From assembly GCA_904846145.1 (NCBI GenBank), contig CAJGZL010000001.1, positions 1,612,001-1,676,000 of the forward strand: a stretch of DNA of 64,000 nt. The letters are read 5' to 3'. The DNA is from Psychrobacter immobilis (lineage in GTDB: Bacteria; Pseudomonadota; Gammaproteobacteria; Pseudomonadales; Moraxellaceae). A program made the translations under genes and the position numbers. The notes beneath the pieces were generated by a model. The model was given only the letters and a program-made list of their open reading frames with translations, did no database searches and had not been told where the DNA came from. Shown piece by piece: positions 45,774 to 53,183 of the stretch (the stretch's first letter is position 1; every line of letters begins with the position of its first letter).

Positions 45774-46871
45774 ATGATGACGATAGACAGTTACCAACAG
45801 GACATTTACCAACAAGACAACCAGCAAAAAACCTCCTCGAAAAATACAACGTATCAACTCAAAAAGATCAGAAGCGCGCTGCAAGCACTACAAGATGCCG
45901 TTATTTTGATTGACGATAATGATGGTCTAGAGTGGTGGAATCAAGCGGCCGCAGATTTGTTGTTATTGAGTGCAACAGATCAAGGTAAAAGTATTTTTGA
46001 GTTTATTACGGCCGCTGAGTTTCGAGAGTATTATCAAGATACGCAGAATCATAGCAGTGGTATTGATATGCTATCATGGCGAGACCCTAATCGCTATCTA
46101 AAGTGTGAGCTCACGCCGTTTGGCAATGAAAAGCTACTGATTATTGATGATGTGACTCGTTTGCACCACTTAGAACAAATGCGACAGGACTTTGTAGCCA
46201 ATGTCTCACATGAGCTACGTACGCCACTGACTGTGCTGATGGGTTATCTAGAAAATTTCTCCGAGCAAGAAGATATATTACCGCAGTGGCGCCGCGGCTT
46301 TGAGCTGATGACTCAGCAGACGGCTCGTATGAATAGAGTGGTCAATGACTTATTACTGCTATCTCGTATTGAAATTGAAGAGAATCAGGAACTAGATTAT
46401 ATAGATATGACCAAGCTACTGACCCATATCTATAGCGACGCTCAGGCTTATAATCATGAGTATGGCCATACTATCCATTTGCAAATAGACACCTATGATG
46501 GTCTCTATGGCTCAGAGATGTATCTAAATAGTGCACTGTCCAATTTGGTCATTAATGCCATTAAATATACTCCAAAAAATGGTGATATCGTTATCAATTG
46601 GACTAGGACTGCTACAGGGTGTCGATTTTCAGTGACTGATAATGGTATTGGTATTACGGCACAGCATATCGCGCGTTTGACTGAGCGTTTTTATCGTGTT
46701 GATAGTGGGCGCAGTCGTGCTACAGGCGGTACAGGCTTGGGACTGGCTATTGTAAAACATGTGCTAAATCAGTATGAGACGACTTTGCAGATTGAGTCGT
46801 CAGAAGGGGTAGGCTCGACCTTTAGTGCGCTGTTTTCAAGTGCGTATGTTCGAGTTACTCCTGAGTGCTGA
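45774..46871 (+). CDS. phoR: PhoR-like histidine kinase lacking a membrane anchor
   Basis: The 365-residue kinase has a PAS-like domain (about 35-128), a dimerisation/phosphoacceptor segment with H146 (FVANVSHELRTPLTVLMGYLE), the N box (NLVINAIKYTP), and G boxes (DNGIGI, GTGLGLAIVKHVL). It aligns with E. coli PhoR from its PAS domain on. The transmembrane region found at the PhoR N-terminus is missing. In-frame sequence upstream meets a stop after four codons, so no longer start is available. The N-terminus instead carries a YQQDI-YQQDN repeat encoded by a 15-bp duplication. Confidence 0.9.
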   Translation: MMTIDSYQQDIYQQDNQQKTSSKNTTYQLKKIRSALQALQDAVILIDDNDGLEWWNQAAADLLLLSATDQGKSIFEFITAAEFREYYQDTQNHSSGIDMLSWRDPNRYLKCELTPFGNEKLLIIDDVTRLHHLEQMRQDFVANVSHELRTPLTVLMGYLENFSEQEDILPQWRRGFELMTQQTARMNRVVNDLLLLSRIEIEENQELDYIDMTKLLTHIYSDAQAYNHEYGHTIHLQIDTYDGLYGSEMYLNSALSNLVINAIKYTPKNGDIVINWTRTATGCRFSVTDNGIGITAQHIARLTERFYRVDSGRSRATGGTGLGLAIVKHVLNQYETTLQIESSEGVGSTFSALFSSAYVRVTPEC

Positions 46872-46995
46872 TACTATAGCTTTGTAGTCTTGTTTTCAAA
46901 CAATCCTTAAACACAGTGCAAACAACGTCAATGTGGTCGCATTCTTTTTTTATGCTAAATTGTTAGCTACTATAAAATAAAAAAAGGTCTCATGA

Positions 46996-47643
46996 ATGGT
47001 AACCTCTAAAACCTCAATTAATAAAGCGATGGTACTAGAGCCTGAGTGGTTTGCGCGACCCACTTGTGTCGTAGCTGCCGACTTAATAGGTAAAGTACTA
47101 TGCCGACAGCTAATCGATAGTGACGGTGTACAAAAAACGCTACGCATGCGGATATCTGAGAGCGAAGCTTATATAGGTGACGCTGACGGATCAGTACAAG
47201 CACATGTGGCAAAGAAAAAAGAAAAGTCCGAGATTATGTATCGTAAAGGTGGCGTATTCTATGTTTACCTTACTTATGGTGTCCATAGTATGCTCAACCT
47301 GATCAGCGGCCCAGTAGGCTCGCCCGAATCTGTGCTTATAAGAGCTGGGTTTTTGAGTGATAGCAGTGAGCGTTTGGTTGAAGAATCATCGCTTAGCGCT
47401 GACCAGCAATTAACTCATGTTAAGCAGTTTGCAGGGCCTGGCAAATTGACCAAGCGCTTACAGATTGATAGCGCGTTATATGGCAAAGCTATCGACCTTG
47501 AATCAGAGGTATGGATAGAGGATGACGGCTGCACACCGCCTGTATCGGTGCGTCCACGTATTGGTATTGATTATGCAGGAGAGGCCAAAGACTGGCTAGT
47601 ACGCTATATCTGGACTGATCATCCCTCACTTTCTAAAAAATAG
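46996..47643 (+). CDS. DNA-3-methyladenine glycosylase (AAG/MPG family)
   Basis: The 215-residue protein has the AAG pattern: catalytic glutamate in SESEAYIGD, MYRKGGVFYVYLTYGVHSML, and the VLIRAGF arginine segment, then GPGKLTKRLQID. It removes alkylated purines by base excision. An unusual point is QAHVAKKKEK in place of the common AC/SHS segment. It lies 10 bp upstream of the YqfO-like gene. Confidence 0.9.
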   Translation: MVTSKTSINKAMVLEPEWFARPTCVVAADLIGKVLCRQLIDSDGVQKTLRMRISESEAYIGDADGSVQAHVAKKKEKSEIMYRKGGVFYVYLTYGVHSMLNLISGPVGSPESVLIRAGFLSDSSERLVEESSLSADQQLTHVKQFAGPGKLTKRLQIDSALYGKAIDLESEVWIEDDGCTPPVSVRPRIGIDYAGEAKDWLVRYIWTDHPSLSKK

Positions 47644-47653
47644 GACAGTATGC

Positions 47654-47965
47654 ATGTATAAGCTAACCGTCTTCATTCCAGAGGAAGCTTTAGATCAGGT
47701 CAAGTCAGCACTATTTGTAGCAGGCGCTGGCAAGATTGGTAACTATGAGCAGTGCTGCTGGCAAGTAAAAGGCGCAGGACAATTTAAGCCTATGGCAGGT
47801 AGCACCCCGCATATCGGCTCGCATGATAGCTTAGAGACCGTCAATGAATGGCGAGTGGAGATGGTCGTAGATGAGTCATTAATGATAGACGTTATCGATG
47901 CCTTAAAACAATCACACCCTTATGAGACGCCAGCATATGACGTGATAGCAGTATTAAAATTTTAA
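47654..47965 (+). CDS. Stand-alone YqfO/NIF3-insert-like domain protein
   Basis: The 103-residue protein begins MYKLTVFIPEEALDQVKSAL and contains GAGKIGNYEQCCWQ, GSTPHIGS and SHPYETPAYDV. These match the PII/CutA-like domain inserted in NIF3-family proteins, here without the catalytic NIF3 halves. Function is unknown. It is translationally close to the glycosylase gene and followed by a terminator. Confidence 0.85.
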   Translation: MYKLTVFIPEEALDQVKSALFVAGAGKIGNYEQCCWQVKGAGQFKPMAGSTPHIGSHDSLETVNEWRVEMVVDESLMIDVIDALKQSHPYETPAYDVIAVLKF

Positions 47966-48002
47966 CGCAGGCTTTTAATGCAAGATTTTGACATTAGCTT
48001 AT

Positions 48003-48043
48003 AAAAAGCCCAATAGATCGATTATTGCTCTATTGGGCTTTTC
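48003..48043. terminator. Bidirectional intrinsic terminator
   Basis: AAAAAGCCCAATAG pairs with CTATTGGGCTTTT. It serves the YqfO-like gene and the convergent lipoprotein gene. Confidence 0.9.
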
Positions 48044-48075
48044 GTACAAAGGCAGAACATAAACAAAAGCTTAAG

Positions 48076-48453
48076 TTAGTCTTTTTTGACTTTAATTATG
48101 TTGTAGTTGGGATACCCAAGCTCAATCTTATAGTTATCATTACCGCGTTTAGCTTTTACCTTGATGGTTCGGTCGCCCTTTTTGTATTTTACATCTTTGA
48201 CACGGTAGCCCATATTAGCGACTTTATTAGCCGCGCGCTGCTCGATAGCAGGGCGATAGATATCTTTCTCGATTGATTTGATGGATTTTTTATTCTTTTT
48301 ATAGACGTCGGTATCTTTATAGATATCCTCATAAATATCGCCATAATCATTATAGCCACCAGGCGCAGTGACACAACCAGTAGTCACGGTCAACAAAGCG
48401 GCGATAAAGCTACTAGCAGCGATCTTTAAGCCCAAAGATGGTAATTTATTCAT
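48076..48453 (-). CDS. Small lipoprotein with PepSY-like C-terminal part
   Basis: The 125-residue lipoprotein has lipobox TTGC (lipidated C27), then a Tyr/Asp-rich linker (GGYNDYGDIYEDIYKDTDVY). Its C-terminal domain has paired strands (YRVKDVKYKKGDRTIKVKA, then RGNDNYKIELGYPNYNIIKV), which resemble a PepSY-like repeat. Function is unknown. A decayed relative lies just upstream. Confidence 0.75.
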   Translation of the reverse strand: MNKLPSLGLKIAASSFIAALLTVTTGCVTAPGGYNDYGDIYEDIYKDTDVYKKNKKSIKSIEKDIYRPAIEQRAANKVANMGYRVKDVKYKKGDRTIKVKAKRGNDNYKIELGYPNYNIIKVKKD

Positions 48454-48547
48454 AAAGATATTTCCTATAAAGTAGCAAAAAATTCTAGTAGAGCTATAGG
48501 CTAGCCTACTTGGGTAATGCAGTCAAAACTATAAACATACCAAAAAC

Positions 48548-48715
48548 TTAATCTTTCTCAAACTTGATAGTATTTAAGTCAGGATAGCTTAAGATAATAT
48601 CGTACTCTTGATTACCACGTTCGGCTTCAATCTCAAAAACGTCACGATTGTCTTGTTCATCAAGCTCAATGTCGATGACATTATAGCTTGGTTTGCTGAG
48701 CCTATTGATCGCGCT
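48548..48715 (-). pseudogene. Remnant of a paralogue of the neighbouring lipoprotein
   Basis: On the minus strand a frame ending at TAA reads SYNVIDIELDEQDNRDVFEI, then EAERGNQEYDIILSYPDLN and TIKFEKD. This matches the C-terminal domain of the adjacent lipoprotein position by position (KRGNDNYKIELGYPNYNIIK). A stop lies about 50 codons upstream, and there is no start codon, signal peptide or lipobox. It is best read as the 3' fragment of a duplicated gene. Confidence 0.75.
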
Positions 48716-48986
48716 TTATTTAATAGTAAGGTAACTCAATTACTTTTTAATCTTATCTTCAATATTATTTTAAATTACTATCTACACGTAGAGATAATAG
48801 TCCTTGAACCCTAGCCGTGAATGTCAATACGGTTTATAAGTTGTAATTATTGGGCTAGATTAAGCAATCATTGCTTATTTTCAATTAGAATAGGGTTGTC
48901 AAAGACATTCTTTAGCGTTAACACTATACAAACTTGATTTCAGAAAAATCCCAAACTTAGCGGGATCAAAAATAGGGTCATCATTA

Positions 48987-49694
48987 ATGCTACTTAAACT
49001 TATTCTCTTTTCAGGGTTTGCAGGAGTAACCGTATTCATTGGCGGATTATTAGCCAATTTATTCGATCATCATGTTAAAGATAGTCCTGTGAAGTATGAG
49101 ATTGTGCATACCTTAATGTCATTTGGTGCTGGAATAATCCTATCAGCGATCGCTTTAGTGCTGGTTCCAAAAGGCATAGAGACACTTAGCGTTTGGGGGG
49201 TAATAGGCTCGTTTTCATTGGGGGCTATATTATTTATGCTCATTGATAAGCGCTTAGCCAAATCAGGAGGTCAGCAAGCTACCCTACTTGCGATGATGAT
49301 GGATTTCGTTCCTGAGTCTATTGCCTTAGGTGCGGTATTCGCAATCGAGCCACAGATGGCATTATTATTGGCTGTGTTTATAGGCTTACAAAACCTGCCT
49401 GAATCCTTTAACTCGTTTCGCGACTTAGTACAAAGCGGCTTCAGTGTCAAAAAGACTTTAGTTATTCTCTTTATACTGAGCTTTTTCGGGATTATCTCAG
49501 CGCTTATCGGGCATTTTTTACTCAGACAACACCCCGATTTGACAGCTTATTTGATGGTTTTTGCGAGTGGTGGTATCTTATATCTATTGATTCAAGATAT
49601 TATTCCTGAAAGTAAGCTAGATAATAACTACATGACATCATTAGGAGCTACGCTGGGCTTTTTAATAGGCATAGCAGGCGAGATGATTATTTAG
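48987..49694 (+). CDS. ZIP-family-like metal transporter
   Basis: The 235-residue membrane protein has about seven to eight hydrophobic helices. The ZIP-like motifs MMDFVPESIALGAVF and GLQNLPESFNSF correspond to the metal-binding helices of ZIP carriers, with a glutamine where histidine is often found. A relation to divalent-cation uptake is likely, but the ion is unknown. The gene is isolated. Confidence 0.8.
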   Translation: MLLKLILFSGFAGVTVFIGGLLANLFDHHVKDSPVKYEIVHTLMSFGAGIILSAIALVLVPKGIETLSVWGVIGSFSLGAILFMLIDKRLAKSGGQQATLLAMMMDFVPESIALGAVFAIEPQMALLLAVFIGLQNLPESFNSFRDLVQSGFSVKKTLVILFILSFFGIISALIGHFLLRQHPDLTAYLMVFASGGILYLLIQDIIPESKLDNNYMTSLGATLGFLIGIAGEMII

Positions 49695-49732
49695 CCAAGC
49701 AATAGTCATAAATGAAGACTAATTTATAATCA

Positions 49733-49750
49733 TGTAAGCATATGCTTACA
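49733..49750. promoter_or_regulatory. GacA-type upstream activating sequence
   Basis: TGTAAG-CATATG-CTTACA is a perfect match to the TGTAAG-N6-CTTACA element bound by GacA upstream of rsm/csr sRNA genes. It is centred about 67 bp before the inferred transcription start, the same distance as in Pseudomonas. Confidence 0.85.
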
Positions 49751-49754
49751 AGCA

Positions 49755-49772
49755 AAGAGGTTAATACCTCTT
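49755..49772. promoter_or_regulatory. Perfect inverted repeat between GacA box and promoter
   Basis: AAGAGGT-TAAT-ACCTCTT has 7-bp arms and a 4-bp spacer. It lies directly downstream of the GacA box and upstream of the -10 element. It may be a second regulator site. Confidence 0.6.
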
Positions 49773-49796
49773 AACAAACGGTTAACATTTTGGCAT

Positions 49797-49802
49797 TATA
49801 GT
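49797..49802 (+). promoter_or_regulatory. -10 element of the Rsm-like sRNA
   Basis: TATAGT is well placed relative to the GacA box. No good -35 sequence lies 17 bp upstream, as expected for an activator-dependent promoter. The start would be near 49808. Confidence 0.6.
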
Positions 49803-49807
49803 CACAC

Positions 49808-50080
49808 GGCATCAGGGAACGTGACTCAAGGATTGAGTTTACCGTGTTAAGGACAATGATTCGATTGTTAGCGTCAGGATGACAATAGCTATCGAAGCAA
49901 GGACACATGACCTACGCTGGTAGTAGAGAACCACTAACAGTAACTGCAAGTATTGAGCAGGACGCTCGATTATTACCGTATATTTTTTATTTGCATGGAT
50001 GCAAAAATGAAAATGGTAATAAAGTACAAGGATAGTTGACGATAAAACCGCATAGCAAATTGATGTTATGCGGTTTTATT
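49808..50080 (+). ncRNA. Candidate Gac/Rsm (CsrB/RsmZ-like) sRNA
   Basis: The region has no reading frame but has eight GGA motifs (at 49816, 49830, 49851, 49877, 49901, 49960, 49997 and 50030). Six of them fit ANGGAN. Four lie in hairpin loops: ACTCAA-GGA-TTGAGT, GTCA-GGA-TGAC, GAGC-AGGAC-GCTC and TTTGCA-TGGA-TGCAAA. Outer pairings CACGG/CCGTG and TAGC/GCTA enclose the first and second of these hairpins. A GacA box and -10 precede it and a terminator follows. These are the hallmarks of RNAs that sequester CsrA/RsmA, so it probably relieves CsrA repression when the GacS/GacA system is active. The exact 5' end is inferred. Neither gacS/gacA nor csrA lies in this window. Confidence 0.82.
50042..50080 (+). 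terminator. Intrinsic terminator of the Rsm-like sRNA
   Basis: ATAAAACCGCATA pairs perfectly with TATGCGGTTTTAT (13-bp arms). The T-run is short. Confidence 0.85.
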
Positions 50081-50217
50081 GTATCTAACGATTGTATATA
50101 GCTATTTAGCCTAAGATTCTATTTAGTATTAGATGCTATTAAATATAAGATATTTTTATTAAAATGCTCAGATAACGCAATGAGTATCTAATAGCCTATT
50201 TCGTTGTAATGTAAAAT

Positions 50218-50257
50218 ACAAAAATCCGCATCATTGAATGGTGCGGATTTTTGTGTT
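50218..50257 (-). terminator. csbD terminator
   Basis: ACAAAAATCCGCA pairs with TGCGGATTTTTGT next to the csbD-like stop, with A and T runs on either side. Confidence 0.88.
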
Positions 50258-50289
50258 TTGAGTCTTAAAGCTTGATACTACATCTGAGA

Positions 50290-50493
50290 TTAGTATTTGT
50301 TTTCAGTACGCCATTCAGTGACTTGACGTTCAGCGTCATCTTTTGCATGACCATAGCGCTCTTGGACTTTACCTACGAGCTTGTCATGACTACCTTCAAT
50401 ATGTAGTAAATCATCATCAGTAAGATCAGCCCATTTTTGCTTTACTGAGCCTTTCATCTGGTTCCAATCACCTTTTAGAGTCTGTTCATTCAT
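50290..50493 (-). CDS. CsbD-family stress protein
   Basis: The 67-residue product begins MNEQTLKGDWNQMKGSVKQK and contains KLVGKVQERYGHAKDDAERQV, the CsbD/YjbJ pattern of small, helical, hydrophilic stress proteins. Its role is not established. A typical ribosome site lies upstream (AAGGAATAAA on its strand). It stands alone with a terminator. Confidence 0.9.
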   Translation of the reverse strand: MNEQTLKGDWNQMKGSVKQKWADLTDDDLLHIEGSHDKLVGKVQERYGHAKDDAERQVTEWRTENKY

Positions 50494-50886
50494 TGTTTTA
50501 TTCCTTATTTTGTTTATTGGTTTTCATAATCTGAGCAACTTACTTAACTTATATTTGTTTTGAAGTCATTGCTTCTAAGTAAAATAGTTGCCACTAAGCT
50601 AACTAACTTGTGACTACTAATATAGAGGTGCGCACTTGAGTTGTCTGTATATCCAATGTTTATAGTGTTACTTGATGATGATTATTCACGCCATTATGTT
50701 ATCGAAGTTATTTTATTGCAGTTGTATTATTAAAACGACAACTATTATATAGCTTACTGTATCTGAGATTATCTAGAGAAAAGTAATAATGAACGCATTC
50801 GCCACAATAAACACTACAAGCGTACTCTTAAAAGTAATAAAGTGAAAGAATCATAAGGAAACGGTCAATAAACAAGGAAAGTTATT
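50494..50886. other. Divergent csbD/oxidoreductase intergenic region
   Basis: 393 AT-rich bases. AGTTGT-N12-ACAACT at 50720-50743 is an inverted repeat that could be an operator for the oxidoreductase gene. No RNA gene was recognised. Confidence 0.4.
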
Positions 50887-53091
50887 ATGGCTGATATTAT
50901 TAATGATGTTGTAGACTTGGAACAAACGCATTTTAGAACGTGTAACTTGTGTGAAGCGATGTGCGGCATTGAGATAAAGCATGATGGTCAAAAGGTGTTA
51001 TCAATAAAAGGCGATAAGAGTGACCCTTTTTCTCAAGGGTATATTTGCCCAAAAGCGACTGCATTGCAGGATTTATATGAAGACCCTGATCGTCTGCGTC
51101 ACCCTGTCGAGCGCACCGCTGACGGTTGGAAACAGATTAGCTGGAACGAGGCGTTAGACAAAGTCGCCACAGGTATTCAAGCCGTACAGCAGCAGTATGG
51201 CCAAAACGCTTTTGGGATCTATTTGGGTAATCCAAACGTCCATAATATGGGTGGTATGCTCACCATTAAGTATCTATTGCATAGTTTAAAATCGCGCAGT
51301 CGCTTTTCTGCCACTTCAGTCGATCAGCTGCCGCATCATATTGTCAGCATGCATCTGTTCGGACATATGCTCCGTATTCCTGTGCCTGACGTTAACAATA
51401 CGCACTATATGCTAATCATTGGTGGCAATCCGCTAGCCTCTAACGGCAGCATTATGAGTGCGCCAAATATGCGCCAAAAGCTAAAGAATATCAAAGCGCG
51501 GGGTGGCAAAGTTGTAGTCATTGATCCAAGACGCACTGAGACCGCAGATATTGCCAGCGAGCATCATTTTATTCGTCCCGCGACCGATGTTCTATTGTTA
51601 TTAGCCATGCTAAATGAAATTTACTTGCAAGGCTACGCTGACAAGGCACGTCCTAATAATAGAGCTGCCGCATTAGCGCCTGAGATCAATAAGTTAGCGA
51701 CTTTTGCAAAGGATTATAGTGCTGAGTCGGTTGCTAGTATTACGGGTATTAGCGCTGTTGAGATTAAGCGTTTAGTCAAAGAATTCTGTGAAGCTGAGAG
51801 CTCAGTTTGCTATGGGCGTATGGGTATATCAGTACAGGAGTTTGGCTTATTAAGTCAGTATCTATCTATGATAATCAATATCGTCAGTGGTCGCTTGGAT
51901 GAAGTTGGCGGCCTTATGTTCCCCAATCCTGCGGTTGATGTGGTCAACAGTTCAGGGCCAGGCTATTTGGGTAAGCGCCATAGCCGCGTCAGCAACCTCC
52001 CTGATTTTAATGGCGAGTATCCCGCTGTCGTTATGAGTGACGAGATGTTAGTCGCGGGCGAGGGACAATTAAAGGGCTTTATGTGCGTAGCAGGTAATCC
52101 AGTATTGAGCACGCCAAATGGTGAAAAACTAGATAAGGCCTTATCGCAGTTAGAGTTTATGGTCGCGCTTGACTACTATGTCAATGAGACCAGTCGCCAT
52201 GCTAATATTATTCTGCCGCCAGTATCCGCGCTAGAGCGTGATCATTATGATGTCACCTTTAATGGTTTTGCTGTACATAATGTGGCTAAATATTCGCCAG
52301 CGTTGTTTGACAAAAAGGACAATGAAAAGCATGACTGGGAGATCTACTTAGAGCTAGCAGAGCGCTTAGAAAGGTACGCGCCTGATGCTCTTAAAGACAA
52401 GCGTAAAGGCGAACGTGATCTAACCAAGAAGCTTGGACCAAAGTTCTTGCTCGATCAAGCTCTAAAGCATGGCCCTTATGATGATATCGATTTAGAAACG
52501 TTAATCGATAATCCTCATGGTGTCGATTTAGGAGCGCTACAAAGTATGCTACCTGATGCGCTACAGCATGCCGATAAGCAGATTCATATGAACGTGGATT
52601 TTTATCAAGCGGACTTAGAGCGCGTACACCAGATGATGCAGCACTACGATGACAGCCAAATTTTATTAATAGGTCGTCGCCATGTGCGTAGTAATAACTC
52701 ATGGATGCACAATAGCTATCGACTGGTAAAAGGCAAATCGCGCTGTACTCTAATGCTGCATCCTGAGACGGCAGCGCAATACAAAATTGTGGATGGTCAA
52801 GAGGTCAAAGTGACTTCACGCGTGGGCAGCGTTATCATTGTCGCAGAAGTTACCGATGAGCTCATGCCTGGGGTAGTCAGTATTCCACACGGCTTTGGAC
52901 ATAGTCGCCGTGGCGTCAAGCAAGAGATTGCGCAGGCGCATGCTGGGGTCAGTGTCAATGATCTGACCGATGATACTTTGATTGATGAGCTTTGTGGTAA
53001 TGCAGCTGTCAACGGTGTACCGGTGCAGCTTGAGGCTATACAGATAGAAGCTAGACCGCTAACCACTGCTGATTTAAAAAGTCTAGCCTGA
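50887..53091 (+). CDS. Molybdopterin (bis-MGD) oxidoreductase
   Basis: The 734-residue protein has an N-terminal 4Fe-4S site (CNLCEAMCGI at 18-27 and a fourth cysteine in GYICPKA) and molybdopterin-binding segments (YLGNPNVHNMGG, IGGNPLASNGS, VVVIDPRRTETADIA). The C-terminal dinucleotide-binding domain has the HPETAAQYKIVDGQEV segment. It belongs to the broad formate dehydrogenase/nitrate reductase superfamily. No NrfC-type ferredoxin or membrane subunit is adjacent, so it may act as a monomer. The metal-ligand residue and substrate could not be assigned. AAGGAAAG precedes the start. Confidence 0.88.
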   Translation: MADIINDVVDLEQTHFRTCNLCEAMCGIEIKHDGQKVLSIKGDKSDPFSQGYICPKATALQDLYEDPDRLRHPVERTADGWKQISWNEALDKVATGIQAVQQQYGQNAFGIYLGNPNVHNMGGMLTIKYLLHSLKSRSRFSATSVDQLPHHIVSMHLFGHMLRIPVPDVNNTHYMLIIGGNPLASNGSIMSAPNMRQKLKNIKARGGKVVVIDPRRTETADIASEHHFIRPATDVLLLLAMLNEIYLQGYADKARPNNRAAALAPEINKLATFAKDYSAESVASITGISAVEIKRLVKEFCEAESSVCYGRMGISVQEFGLLSQYLSMIINIVSGRLDEVGGLMFPNPAVDVVNSSGPGYLGKRHSRVSNLPDFNGEYPAVVMSDEMLVAGEGQLKGFMCVAGNPVLSTPNGEKLDKALSQLEFMVALDYYVNETSRHANIILPPVSALERDHYDVTFNGFAVHNVAKYSPALFDKKDNEKHDWEIYLELAERLERYAPDALKDKRKGERDLTKKLGPKFLLDQALKHGPYDDIDLETLIDNPHGVDLGALQSMLPDALQHADKQIHMNVDFYQADLERVHQMMQHYDDSQILLIGRRHVRSNNSWMHNSYRLVKGKSRCTLMLHPETAAQYKIVDGQEVKVTSRVGSVIIVAEVTDELMPGVVSIPHGFGHSRRGVKQEIAQAHAGVSVNDLTDDTLIDELCGNAAVNGVPVQLEAIQIEARPLTTADLKSLA

Positions 53092-53135
53092 AAAATTGAT
53101 GATCTAAATCTTAAATTAATTAGAGCCTCAAACTA

Positions 53136-53162
53136 AATAAGCGCTCATCTAGGGCGCTTATT
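53136..53162. terminator. Stem-loop between convergent oxidoreductase and dadA
   Basis: AATAAGCGC pairs with GCGCTTATT around a 9-base loop. The T-run is weak. Confidence 0.6.
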
Positions 53163-53183
53163 CATGTCTAGAACCTTGTAAAA

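Noticed and set aside
48608-48814. 68-residue plus-strand frame
   Set aside because: It lies antisense to the lipoprotein remnant and has no recognisable domain or ribosome site.
49983-49989. T-run as an early terminator for the sRNA
   Set aside because: No stable stem lies directly before it. The GAGC hairpin is 15 bases away and the hairpin at 50042-50080 is much stronger.
48454-50289. tRNA genes in the gene-poor interval
   Set aside because: No T-loop GGTTCGAATCC-type sequence or cloverleaf pairing was found. The structured part is explained by the GGA-rich sRNA.
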